In this document: positions 8,048-15,259 of the stretch, piece by piece
How positions within the stretch are numbered: the stretch's first letter is position 1
Layout of the letters: each line of letters begins with the position of its first letter
DNA from: SAR202 cluster bacterium AD-804-J14_MRT_500m
GTDB lineage: Bacteria; Chloroflexota; Dehalococcoidia; UBA3495; GCA-2712585
Reading direction: 5' to 3'
Length of the DNA stretch: 20,432 nucleotides
Assembly: GCA_009391275.1 (NCBI GenBank)
Contig: VEXF01000028.1
Span: forward strand, 1-20,432
The notes under the pieces: generated by a model
What the model was told of the DNA's origin: nothing
What the model saw: only the letters and a program-made list of their open reading frames with translations
The model's database searches: none
Position numbers and translations under genes: made by a program

Positions 8048-8302
8048 TCAGTACTCGTGTTGTTGTAAGATTTTGATAAGAGTAGCTGGGTCTATAGCCG
8101 GTTTTCCATCGCCAGCGTTCTCCGTTAACCAATTTGTTGCGTCCAGTTTTCTAGTTAAGGCATTTCCAAACTGATATTGTTTATTGGAACAAACGCCCAT
8201 AACAATTTCGTAACTTGGGGACATACCATGGACTAGCAGATCATGCAATTGCTTGCGAAATGATTGTTTAGGCTTTGTAAATCCAAAGTTCATGCTCGGC
8301 AC
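8048..8302 (-). CDS. Hypothetical 84-residue protein (low confidence)
   Basis: I do not recognise this 84-residue ORF. It is polar and mixed, with no clear motif, and ends in a helical PATLIKILQQHEY tail. GTG at 8302 or ATG at 8293 could start it, both with poor ribosome-binding sites. In the same frame, upstream without a standard start codon, there is a hydrophobic stretch (FLSLSIIWAALIATLFAVPS) that could be a membrane segment or chance. A different frame also stays open across the upstream part (to 8268). The ORF sits between the barrel protein and CoA-transferase genes on the same strand, and its stop overlaps the N-terminal coding extension of the latter. It may be a small coupled gene, a decayed gene, or non-coding. 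If it is not real, 7993-8371 is gene-free. Confidence 0.35.
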   Translation of the reverse strand: MPSMNFGFTKPKQSFRKQLHDLLVHGMSPSYEIVMGVCSNKQYQFGNALTRKLDATNWLTENAGDGKPAIDPATLIKILQQHEY

Positions 8303-8371
8303 CGCAAAAAGGGTAGCGATTAAGGCGGCCCATATTATCGACAGAGATAGGAACTGACCCGTGATATTCTG

Positions 8372-8725
8372 TTAATCCAGACGTTGACTGAGGATGTGAC
8401 GACGATTCCGTGTGTACGGTCGTACTTGCTCGGGCCATCGACCTAATTCTACTGCCTTGGCCCATCCATCACTTACCAAGACTTCAGGACTTTCTATTTC
8501 GTACATTGCATGGAATTTTGGTTCGTTCTCAAATTTCATAACTTTACGTTCTCCGCCAATGGACATTTCCAGGTCCCGCATCTTGAATCGGGCGATCGCT
8601 ACAACACCCGGTACTTCCATTAAGCTCGGGATGTGCTCTTGGTCATAAACTTCGTTAAATAAGGTTTCTTTCTCAGGATCTACATCCATGCTGGCGATAA
8701 ATAGATATTTCGAGTTAAACGACAT
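8372..8725 (-). CDS. Dimeric alpha/beta-barrel (EthD/DUF4286-like) protein
   Basis: A 117-residue ferredoxin-like alpha/beta protein. It has a first strand KYLFIASMDV, a helix FNEVYDQEHIPSLMEVPGV (about 23-41) with the 'EHIP.L..VPG' pattern of small dimeric barrel proteins (Dabb/EthD/DUF4286-like), a strand AIARFKM and a strand FHAMYEIES. Such proteins bind or transform small molecules, but many have no known function. The start is set by a clear SD: GGAGG at 8739-8735, 9 nt before ATG 8725. A TTG further upstream would abut the SD and is unlikely. It heads the minus-strand group with the CoA-transferases, which suggests a role near that catabolic route. Confidence 0.8.
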   Translation of the reverse strand: MSFNSKYLFIASMDVDPEKETLFNEVYDQEHIPSLMEVPGVVAIARFKMRDLEMSIGGERKVMKFENEPKFHAMYEIESPEVLVSDGWAKAVELGRWPEQVRPYTRNRRHILSQRLD

Positions 8726-8878
8726 GTTGAACAACCTCCGCGAGTATTATTGATAGGGTTTCTTGTATGGCTTAGCTAGTAGATTTGCGGTTCTTCCATC
8801 CTGTGCCATCTTAAGGTTTATACTATGATTCTAGCACTCAAACTATATCTCGGATACACGTTGGACTTGGATTGTAAA

Positions 8879-8907
8879 TTGACACAATTCATCTGAGGTT
8901 TTAGGAT
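8879..8907 (+). promoter_or_regulatory. Candidate sigma-70 promoter of the PAL-like propeller gene
   Basis: TTGACA (perfect -35, 8879-8884), a 17-nt spacer and TAGGAT (4 of 6, 8902-8907). It lies 35 nt upstream of the ATG at 8943. Confidence 0.5.
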
Positions 8908-8942
8908 AGCGGCGCTCTAGAAATCTGATTAGGAGCAGCGTA

Positions 8943-9896
8943 ATGACTATGATTCTTGGCACAGGCGATCACACCTATGAAGTAGTACCAAACTGGCCCA
9001 AACTACCTTCTGGATTTGAACTTGGCGATTGTTTTGGAGGAGCAGTTGATTCTAAGGATAGGCTATATCTTTCGAACAGAGGCCCCCATCCCGTCGTTGT
9101 TTTGGATCTGGACGGTAATTTATTAGACACATGGGGAGAGGGCTTGTTAAAAATGCCGCACGGGATTGCTGCTGGTCCCGATGATTCCATTTATTGCACC
9201 GATCTTGAAGATGGGGTTGTTAGAAAATTGACAACAAACGGGGAGCTTCTCCAAACCATCGGGGCGGAGTCTGGTAGGTTTAGTGGTAAACCTTTTAATC
9301 GCCCTAGCCACCTAGCGGTGTCGCCGGTGTCCGGCGATCTGTTTGTTACTGATGGCTATGGAAATTCCCGTGTCCACAGATATAGTCCTGATGGTAAGCT
9401 TAAGTATTCTTGGGGCGAGGCAGGTGCTGGCCAAGGTCAGTTCGTAGTGCCGCATAACATAGTGATCGATAAGGAAGAGAAAATATATATCGCAGACAGG
9501 GAAAACCATCGGATTCAGGTGTTTTCATCGGATGGTCAGCATCTAAATACCTGGCCTGGCATTTGGAGGGCTGCGGGTCTGGTAATGGATAAACATGAGA
9601 ACGTGATAGTGGCAGAGATGCCTCCACCGGTTTATATACTGGATGCTCCTGGGGTTGGACATGCCATCAGCGTATATACTAAAGACGGAGAACTTCAAAC
9701 CAGGTTCGGAGATCCTATCCCGGGTGAAGAACCAGGGAAATTCACAGCACCCCATGCACTTGCCATAGATTCACGCGGTGATCTCTATGTATGCGAAATG
9801 CCAGGGTCCAACATGGGCGAGGAATGGAACAACGAAGCAGCTGAGAAAAGAGGAGTTGGAGCCCCTAGGTCAGTATTGAAACTTGCCAAGAGATAA
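8943..9896 (+). CDS. NHL six-bladed beta-propeller, peptidyl-alpha-hydroxyglycine amidating lyase (PAL)-like, copy 1
   Basis: A 317-residue propeller built of NHL repeats. The repeat strands keep the residues that form the zinc site and active site of PAL, the lyase half of vertebrate PAM. These are NRG (Arg46), MPHG (His73), TDGYGNSR (Tyr139), VPHN (His171), ADRENHR (Arg186) and APHA (His271). PAL splits peptidyl-alpha-hydroxyglycine into a peptide amide and glyoxylate. Bacterial homologues are widespread and mostly untested, so substrate and activity are inferred. No signal peptide is seen, which suggests a cytoplasmic protein. The start is supported by AGGAG 7 nt before the ATG. It is the first gene of a plus-strand group, 99 nt ahead of the aldolase. 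Confidence 0.85.
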   Translation: MTMILGTGDHTYEVVPNWPKLPSGFELGDCFGGAVDSKDRLYLSNRGPHPVVVLDLDGNLLDTWGEGLLKMPHGIAAGPDDSIYCTDLEDGVVRKLTTNGELLQTIGAESGRFSGKPFNRPSHLAVSPVSGDLFVTDGYGNSRVHRYSPDGKLKYSWGEAGAGQGQFVVPHNIVIDKEEKIYIADRENHRIQVFSSDGQHLNTWPGIWRAAGLVMDKHENVIVAEMPPPVYILDAPGVGHAISVYTKDGELQTRFGDPIPGEEPGKFTAPHALAIDSRGDLYVCEMPGSNMGEEWNNEAAEKRGVGAPRSVLKLAKR

Positions 9897-9995
9897 TATC
9901 TGGGATGATTGGCATAACTTTAAAGTTTCGCGCGATGTGTAATGCGAGCGAAGTGCTATTAGGACACAAAGCTTTTCTTCAGGAGGTTTGGGTAT

Positions 9996-10769
9996 ATGAA
10001 GAGAAATAAAATAAAAGAGCTATGGCGACAAGGAAAACCTGCGGTTATGGGCTGGTGTGCGTCAGGCAATCCATATATTGCTGAGCTGATGGCGAATGCA
10101 GGCTACGATGCGTTAGTGATCGACTGGCAACACGGCGTTGGGGTCTCACAAACATCTGTGGTGGGTTGTATACAGGCAATTGGAAATACAGATACCGTAC
10201 CTATAGTAAGGTTGCCGAAGAATGAACCGGACTATATTTCATATGTTTTAGATGCTGGAGCATATGGAGTCATTGTTCCGATGGTGAATTCAAAGGAACA
10301 AGCTTCTGCCGCTGGCAAGGCGTGTCGTTATGCCCCTGACGGTAATCGGAGTGTAGCTGGCAATCGACCAGCACTTTCTGTAGGGCTTGATGATTATGTA
10401 GCACATGCCAACGAAGAGGTACTTTGTTTGGTTATGATTGAAACCAAACAAGCGCTTGAAAATGTTGATGAAATTGCGTCCGCTGAGCATATAGATGGGT
10501 TATATATCGGACCGAGTGATCTGTCGTTAGACATGGGCCTAAGCCTATCTAGCTGGCCTGATGATGAACGTCATATTGATGCGTGTCGCAAAGTATTATC
10601 TGCCGCACAGGCAGCAGGAGTAGTTCCTTGCCATCATGGCGCGGGCCCAGCTGAAGGGGCTAAATTTATAGACATGGGATTCAAATTATGTCAGATAGGG
10701 AGCGATATAAAAATGCTAACTTCTGCTGCTGGATCTGGTGTTAAAGCTTTCAGGGGATTATTAACTTGA
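9996..10769 (+). CDS. HpcH/HpaI-family aldolase
   Basis: A 257-residue TIM-barrel aldolase of the HpcH/HpaI (2,4-dihydroxyhept-2-enedioate / dehydro-deoxy-glucarate aldolase) family. These enzymes are Mg/Mn-dependent and make or break C-C bonds of 2-oxo acids, usually with pyruvate as one partner. Visible are VIDWQHG (41-47, His46 as the likely base; the residue before it is Gln where HpaI has Glu), VRLP with Arg72, GVIVPMVNS, CRYAPDGNRS, MIET (metal ligand Glu149) and YIGPSDLSLDMG (metal ligand Asp175). AGGAGG 9 nt upstream fixes the ATG. It follows the PAL-like gene and precedes the small peptide gene, all on the plus strand. The substrate is unknown. Confidence 0.92.
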   Translation: MKRNKIKELWRQGKPAVMGWCASGNPYIAELMANAGYDALVIDWQHGVGVSQTSVVGCIQAIGNTDTVPIVRLPKNEPDYISYVLDAGAYGVIVPMVNSKEQASAAGKACRYAPDGNRSVAGNRPALSVGLDDYVAHANEEVLCLVMIETKQALENVDEIASAEHIDGLYIGPSDLSLDMGLSLSSWPDDERHIDACRKVLSAAQAAGVVPCHHGAGPAEGAKFIDMGFKLCQIGSDIKMLTSAAGSGVKAFRGLLT

Positions 10770-10853
10770 AAGTGCCGTTGACACCGAAGTATTTGCTAAA
10801 GTTGTCATAGTATGGTGTTATTTTCTTAGACCAAAAAATCGGAGGCCCGTGTA

Positions 10854-11042
10854 ATGTCTAAAGCATATGAAGATTTTATAGAGCGTATCGCGAATCACGA
10901 ACCTTTTCGAGAACAGGTGTTGAATAACCCTGACGGAGAACTGTCAAAATGGGACTTTGATCCAGCAGAATTAGATGCTATAAAAGGGGCTCCTGCATGG
11001 CAATGGCTAAGGGATTTGTGGAAGGGTTCCTCTGACAGGTAA
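10854..11042 (+). CDS. Small 62-residue protein resembling Os1348/Franean1-type RiPP leader peptides
   Basis: A 62-residue acidic-to-neutral peptide with a strong SD (GGAGG, 8 nt before the ATG) and a terminator downstream, so it is very likely expressed. The segment FIERIANHEPFREQVLNN followed by PDGELSKWDFDPAELDAIKG (about 8-45) matches the pattern 'GRL..D..FR...L.DP...L....L...E...L' seen in Os1348-like and Franean1_4349-like RiPP precursor leaders and in LigA-like small subunits. The tail APAWQWLRDLWKGSSDR is Trp-rich and could be a core, but has no Cys or Ser/Thr cluster. No known RiPP maturase (YcaO, radical SAM, LanM) is in the window. The match is by pattern only. Confidence 0.7.
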   Translation: MSKAYEDFIERIANHEPFREQVLNNPDGELSKWDFDPAELDAIKGAPAWQWLRDLWKGSSDR

Positions 11043-11134
11043 TGAGAATAAATAAGTCATAACCTGCATTATACCTTACCTTGGATGAATATTCGGATCG
11101 TTCGAATGTGCCAAGGGTGCCCACCAGAATTGGA

Positions 11135-11173
11135 ATAAAAAATGGCCCCGGGTTTGCCGGGGCCATTTTTTAT
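11135..11173. terminator. Strong bidirectional intrinsic terminator
   Basis: A 16-bp perfect stem, ATAAAAAATGGCCCCG (11135-11150) pairing with 11158-11173, encloses a 7-nt loop (GGTTTGC). The A-tract before and T-tract after the GC core make it work in both directions. It sits between the convergent small-peptide gene (ends 11042) and the reductive-dehalogenase-like gene (ends 11200). Confidence 0.95.
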
Positions 11174-11199
11174 AGAAAGCTAGGTTTGACCAGGACGGA

Positions 11200-12489
11200 T
11201 TAAGCTTCTTGAACTGTTGCAATACCGCTCAGCATATCGTTGCCGCCGGCTGAATCAAGAACCTCTTGTACTTGTCGTCGGAATTCCTTGATCTCAACAT
11301 CTCCTAATGCGCCTTCTGGTATTTCATGGTTCTTCAGCCGCTCTTTGAACTGTTCGAATAGCACATCTTCGCTTTTTCCGTGCGGTATCTGGAAGAAGTC
11401 ATGGTCGAAACTGGGTAGATCCCCAGGGCCGAAGTAACCCTTTCCTTCAATGCTATACCCTTCGAGTTCATGGGTGCCTTTGCCCAAGATTTCACCGGTC
11501 TCGACGTAATGTTCCATAACGGGTTTCATTCCGTATTTCTGAACTGGACATGCTTTCATGCATATGCCGCATCCTTCGAATCGAGCCATTACCGGGCGGC
11601 AACGTTCATAAACGAGCTTGTTCTTCTCGACGCCTCTCCACCAGACTTTGTCTCGCATTAAGGCGCGACCTGGGCATCTGTTTACACAGACTTGGCATAC
11701 CTGACAGAACTGATGGATTCCATAGTCTACGGGGTCGTCGTACGATACTGGTGCGTCCGTTGTGATCATCATAATACGGGCCCGAGAGCCGAAATGAGGA
11801 GACAACAGTTGGCCGTTAGCTCCGAGCTGACCTAAACCGGCTGCTACAAACATCGGTATATAAGCTGCGCTGTTATCGTTTGGGCTATGTATTTGCGCAT
11901 GATATCCCAGGCTTCTTATGTAGTCTGCCAGAATGAGTGCCAACTGGCTCATATTCCGATAAGTTCCGAAGTGGGTGTATTCGGAAAAACTGCTTGGGAT
12001 TGATTGTGTCCGTTCGTAGTCTTGCTCTAACGCTAGGCATATGCCATGTTCAAAGCGCACCCACTTTTTTTTGTCCTGGAAGGTATATCGTCTATCGTAT
12101 CGTGTCACGCCAACTTCGCCGAAGCCGAGTCTGCGTGCTTCTGTTTTGATTTTGTCTGTGACGTCTTCCCCCGGAACTGGCTCGGCTGTAGGTTCCAAGT
12201 CCGCGGAGTCGATTGCGGCGCTTACCATCGGCCCTACCATGCGCTCATGTTCCTTGTGGGCCTCGTCCCCTTCTGGGGTATATATTGTCCACACCCAGGC
12301 TCGGTCTGCGGTATAGGCTACCGCTTGACTCTCGAGAGGGTATTTGCGGGAATAGAAATCAACGTCAGGAGAGTTCTCCCTAGCGCCAGGCTCGGTAACT
12401 AGATCCTCAGCTACAGGAATCTCATATATGGGGTCACCGATCTTGAGGCCGGGGCGTTTCACTATATGACTGACCTTTTTGGTTACCAT
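11200..12489 (-). CDS. Reductive-dehalogenase-like (RdhA/QueG superfamily) 4Fe-4S protein without export signal
   Basis: A 429-residue protein resembling the catalytic domain of corrinoid reductive dehalogenases and, more distantly, epoxyqueuosine reductase. The core runs from about 110 to 320: YTHFGTYRNMSQLALILADY..LGY (171-196), AAGLGQLGANG (216-226), SRARIMMITTDAPV, then the first Fe-S motif C262-x2-C265-x2-C268-x3-C272-P. The second set is C297 with C307-x2-C310-x3-C314-P. Together these give ligands for two [4Fe-4S] clusters. The N-terminus has no twin-arginine motif and no hydrophobic segment, unlike respiratory RdhA, and no RdhB-like anchor gene is nearby. A cytoplasmic catabolic dehalogenase or other B12-dependent redox enzyme is plausible. 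Cobalamin binding is inferred. An AGGAGG SD lies just before the ATG. Confidence 0.85.
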   Translation of the reverse strand: MVTKKVSHIVKRPGLKIGDPIYEIPVAEDLVTEPGARENSPDVDFYSRKYPLESQAVAYTADRAWVWTIYTPEGDEAHKEHERMVGPMVSAAIDSADLEPTAEPVPGEDVTDKIKTEARRLGFGEVGVTRYDRRYTFQDKKKWVRFEHGICLALEQDYERTQSIPSSFSEYTHFGTYRNMSQLALILADYIRSLGYHAQIHSPNDNSAAYIPMFVAAGLGQLGANGQLLSPHFGSRARIMMITTDAPVSYDDPVDYGIHQFCQVCQVCVNRCPGRALMRDKVWWRGVEKNKLVYERCRPVMARFEGCGICMKACPVQKYGMKPVMEHYVETGEILGKGTHELEGYSIEGKGYFGPGDLPSFDHDFFQIPHGKSEDVLFEQFKERLKNHEIPEGALGDVEIKEFRRQVQEVLDSAGGNDMLSGIATVQEA

Positions 12490-12523
12490 ATCCCCTCCTG
12501 AAACATAATTTTAAACTTTCCCC

Positions 12524-12552
12524 AGAATACACGACATCTTAGTCGCAATCAA
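12524..12552 (-). promoter_or_regulatory. Candidate promoter of the RdhA-like gene
   Basis: On the minus strand, TTGATT (12552-12547) and TATTCT (12529-12524) are spaced by 17 nt. Each matches the consensus at 4 of 6 positions. Transcription would begin about 30 nt before the start codon, leaving room for the strong SD. The upstream PAL-like gene is on the same strand, so readthrough is also possible. Confidence 0.42.
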
Positions 12553-12599
12553 TATGTATGACAAGCAGTTACGTGCTTTAGCCAGGTACTGATATTGAC

Positions 12600-13457
12600 T
12601 CAGGTGGTACGTATAAATTTCTGTATCCTGCCGACATCGCCGACTTCTGTGACATAAACGTCACCGTGAGAATCTACGCATATACCGTGAGGAGCTGCAA
12701 ACTGGTCGGCTCCATTCCCCTTTTCACCCCACCTCGCAAGGACTTCTCCTGTGTAACTTAGGACGCTAACACGGCCGTCTAATTCGGCGATATGAAGATT
12801 TCCGTTTGTATCTACATCCACGTCAGCCGGTCGAAGAAGACCTGCCCATTCTTTTAAAAAGTCGCCTTCTTCATCGAAAGCCTGAATCCTATTATTTTCG
12901 CGGTCTGCCACGAAAATTCTATCTTGCGAATCAATGCATATCCCATGCGGGAGCTTGAATTGGCCCGGGTGCGTTCCATCCCCTCCCCAAGAAAAATCCA
13001 AACTACCATCGGCGTAATATTTGTGAACTCTGGAATTAGAATAACCGTCTGAGATATATATGTCGTTTTGGGAAGATACGGCTGCGGACGTTGGCCGGTT
13101 AAATGGCATACCGCTCTGTTCTGCTGAAGGCCGACCACGAGTCCCTATGGTTAGACCCAACTTGCCATCAGAATCCAGCAGGACAATTACATGCGCATCT
13201 CTGTCGGCTATATACAATGTACTGTTTGGACCGACGTTGATGCCGTGAGGGTCTTCTAATACCTCTTCTGCTAAAGAATCTATGTAATTGCCGTCACGAT
13301 CCAGCACGATGAGTGACGGATTTCCTCGATTTAGTATATAAACTCGGTCTTTAGAGTCCACAGCAGCTCCCGGGACTTGTCCTAGTTTAACTGAACTTGG
13401 GAATTGGCCCCAATCGTTGGCCATTTCGAACTTAATAGTTCCTGTGTTAATGCTCAT
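12600..13457 (-). CDS. NHL six-bladed beta-propeller, PAL-like, copy 2
   Basis: A 285-residue paralogue of the propeller at 8943-9896, with the same order of PAL-type residues: NRG (Arg44), DPHG (His71), SDGYSNSR (Tyr139), LPHG (His171), ADRENNR (Arg186) and APHG (His257). The spacing of Tyr139, His171 and Arg186 is identical to copy 1, which supports a common active site. It is shorter than copy 1 because loops in the C-terminal third are missing. No signal peptide is seen. GGGAG lies 12 nt before the ATG, an acceptable but loose SD. It is followed on the same strand by the RdhA-like gene after 110 nt. Lyase activity on hydroxyglycine peptides is inferred from residues only. Confidence 0.85.
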   Translation of the reverse strand: MSINTGTIKFEMANDWGQFPSSVKLGQVPGAAVDSKDRVYILNRGNPSLIVLDRDGNYIDSLAEEVLEDPHGINVGPNSTLYIADRDAHVIVLLDSDGKLGLTIGTRGRPSAEQSGMPFNRPTSAAVSSQNDIYISDGYSNSRVHKYYADGSLDFSWGGDGTHPGQFKLPHGICIDSQDRIFVADRENNRIQAFDEEGDFLKEWAGLLRPADVDVDTNGNLHIAELDGRVSVLSYTGEVLARWGEKGNGADQFAAPHGICVDSHGDVYVTEVGDVGRIQKFIRTT

Positions 13458-13675
13458 TTATACTTTGTACTCCCTGTTGCCAACTTTAAGATAATCGGCT
13501 GATGGAGGTAATTATCTGAACGATGGCCGGATTATAGTTTGGCGTTTAGACGAGGGTCAAGCGGATCTCGTTGCCCAACATATCAACGCAGTCTTAAAGA
13601 CCACTAACTAACGAAAACTAATGGCCTGGGCGATAATGTATCACTGAGTTTAATCTGGCTTGGAATTCGGCTTTG

Positions 13676-13681
13676 TATAAT
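13676..13681 (+). promoter_or_regulatory. Candidate -10 element for the DCC-family gene
   Basis: A perfect TATAAT, preceded by TTTG, lies 48 nt upstream of the ATG at 13730. No convincing -35 hexamer is found at 16-18 nt spacing. Confidence 0.3.
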
Positions 13682-13729
13682 AGTGGTGTTGTATTACTTT
13701 GGGACAGTAGATTTTTATTAAGATGATCG

Positions 13730-14119
13730 ATGGTAGAAGATAATATACAACTGCATAGGTGGACTTTTTATTATGACGGAAAATGTCGGTTTTGCTCACC
13801 CATCGCGTCGGGCTTACGCCAAATTGACTTGTTTAATAAGATCAGTTGGACTCCGTTTCAGCATCTATCCCATCCCCCTGGTGGTTTATCATGGCGGGAC
13901 TTAGACAATTCAGCTTACTTAGAAGTACGCCCTAACGATTTGAGGCCGGGGTTCAAGGCCCTGAAGTATCTGGTTATACGATTGCCGTTGCTCTTTCCAA
14001 TTATCCCAATTATTTGGGCTCTGGATAAATCTCATACGGGGGCTGCCATCTATTGCTGGGTCTCGAAGAATCGAAGAAGGCTCTTTCAGTGCCGCACGAT
14101 AGACCACAGTGATCTGTAG
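13730..14119 (+). CDS. DCC-type thiol-disulfide oxidoreductase family protein (DUF393, YuxK-like)
   Basis: A 129-residue member of the DCC/DUF393 family. It has the defining FYYDGKCRFC motif at 13-22 with a CxxC pair (Cys19, Cys22) on the first strand/helix turn of a thioredoxin-like fold, and a C-terminal WVSKNRRRLFQC typical of the family. A hydrophobic stretch (IRLPLLFPIIPIIWAL) at about 83-98 is usual in these proteins and suggests membrane association. The redox partner is unknown. The ribosome-binding site is weak. It is a single plus-strand gene between minus-strand genes and is not obviously part of an operon. Confidence 0.85.
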   Translation: MVEDNIQLHRWTFYYDGKCRFCSPIASGLRQIDLFNKISWTPFQHLSHPPGGLSWRDLDNSAYLEVRPNDLRPGFKALKYLVIRLPLLFPIIPIIWALDKSHTGAAIYCWVSKNRRRLFQCRTIDHSDL

Positions 14120-14223
14120 CGATCGACAGACACATGCTGAAAGTAGGCCCCTTGGGTTCCTTGCATCGAAGACTCTCAAAAGATTCGTTAAACGCTATCT
14201 GTCGATGTCGGACGCTATTACAT

Positions 14224-15228
14224 CTACAAGTTGAACTGAGGCTCTACCCAACTTTTTTCTTTCTGATACACTTGGATGCGTCCTCTTTGGGTGTCAGTGA
14301 TATATATTTGTCCATCACTATCGATCTCAATGGAAGTGGGCCGTGTGAACCTCCATTCAGATTCCAAACTTCTAACTCGTTGTCTGGCCTTGATGTAGTC
14401 TGGGTTGGCATCAACCGCTGATTGAGCCCATTTAGATAGGCGCTCGGCGTCTCCTATAAACGTGGTCATATATTCGCCATCGGGAGAATAAATTTGTACG
14501 CGGTTGTTACCCCAGTCAACTGCATAAACATCTCCTTCTTCATCAACAGCGACGTCACTTGGCATTCCCAACCCCTGATCTTTGTCCATGCCTTCACCAA
14601 ATCCCCTAATATGTTGGCCATCAGGACTAAACTTTTGGATCCGAGCATTGTGCCAGTCCGCTACATAAACATCACCGGTACGATCAAGTGTTATTCCCCA
14701 GGGGCGTCGGAATTCGCCTGCTTCGGTACCTTCTCTTCCCCAGCTAAACAGAAATTGGCCGTCCTTCGTAAATTTTGATACACGGTGATTTAATTCTTCA
14801 GTAATATACAGGTTATCATCTGCATCAAACACCATACCGGACGGACTCCTCAGTTGTCCGTTTCCTAAGCCGGGCTCACCCCATTTCTGAAGGAAGTTGC
14901 CATCGCTATCATAGACAGTGATCCTGTTTAGCCATTCGTCAGCTACATATACATTACCCTTAGAATCTAATGTAATAGCTGTGGGCCATATGAATTGGCC
15001 GTCACCATCACCAATGCCAGCAAAATCCTTTAAAAACTCCTCATCAGTGGTTACTACGCTGACGTGCTGACAGGGTTGAAATTCATCGCCCCGGTTAACA
15101 ACGTAAATGATGTTTCCTTCGCCTCGTGCAAGATCCATTGGAAGCCGAAACCCAGGACCTGCTACCGCATTTCTACCGATGGTGTGGCTATAATTGAATA
15201 CTCGCCCTTTGGCATGAACTGTCTGCAT
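14224..15228 (-). CDS. NHL-repeat beta-propeller protein (no PAL active site)
   Basis: A 334-residue protein made almost wholly of classical NHL repeats. At least five units of the form 'P..I.LD..GNVYVAD...NRI.VY..DG.F...WG' run between about residues 20 and 325. Where the PAL-like propellers have PH, this protein has WPTA, SPSG, RPWG, MPSD and RPTS, so the metal site is absent. It is more likely a binding or scaffold protein. One blade is interrupted near 262-290 by a charged helical insert (SKWAQSAVDANPDYIKARQR). GGGAG 5 nt before the ATG supports the start. It lies 31 nt after the DUF1800 gene on the same strand, so the two form an operon. Confidence 0.88.
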   Translation of the reverse strand: MQTVHAKGRVFNYSHTIGRNAVAGPGFRLPMDLARGEGNIIYVVNRGDEFQPCQHVSVVTTDEEFLKDFAGIGDGDGQFIWPTAITLDSKGNVYVADEWLNRITVYDSDGNFLQKWGEPGLGNGQLRSPSGMVFDADDNLYITEELNHRVSKFTKDGQFLFSWGREGTEAGEFRRPWGITLDRTGDVYVADWHNARIQKFSPDGQHIRGFGEGMDKDQGLGMPSDVAVDEEGDVYAVDWGNNRVQIYSPDGEYMTTFIGDAERLSKWAQSAVDANPDYIKARQRVRSLESEWRFTRPTSIEIDSDGQIYITDTQRGRIQVYQKEKSWVEPQFNL

Positions 15229-15259
15229 TTCAGCTCCCTATATTTGGGGTGTTGTTGGT

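Noticed and set aside
9996..10769. Gln45 in place of the usual Glu next to the catalytic His of the aldolase as an inactivating change
   Set aside because: 'DxQHG' variants are, to my knowledge, common in uncharacterised HpcH/HpaI members. The catalytic His, Arg and metal ligands are intact.
10778..10813. TTGACA with TAGTAT upstream of the small peptide gene as a promoter
   Set aside because: The spacing is 24 nt, too long for a sigma-70 promoter, and no -10 is found at 16-18 nt.
12041..12402. Plus-strand open frames of 91 and 118 codons
   Set aside because: They lie antisense to the well-supported RdhA-like gene and have no motifs of their own.
14122..14206. 9-bp inverted repeat ATCGACAGA / TCTGTCGAT between convergent genes
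   Set aside because: The arms are separated by about 67 nt with no T-tract. A chance match or weak structure cannot be distinguished from a terminator.
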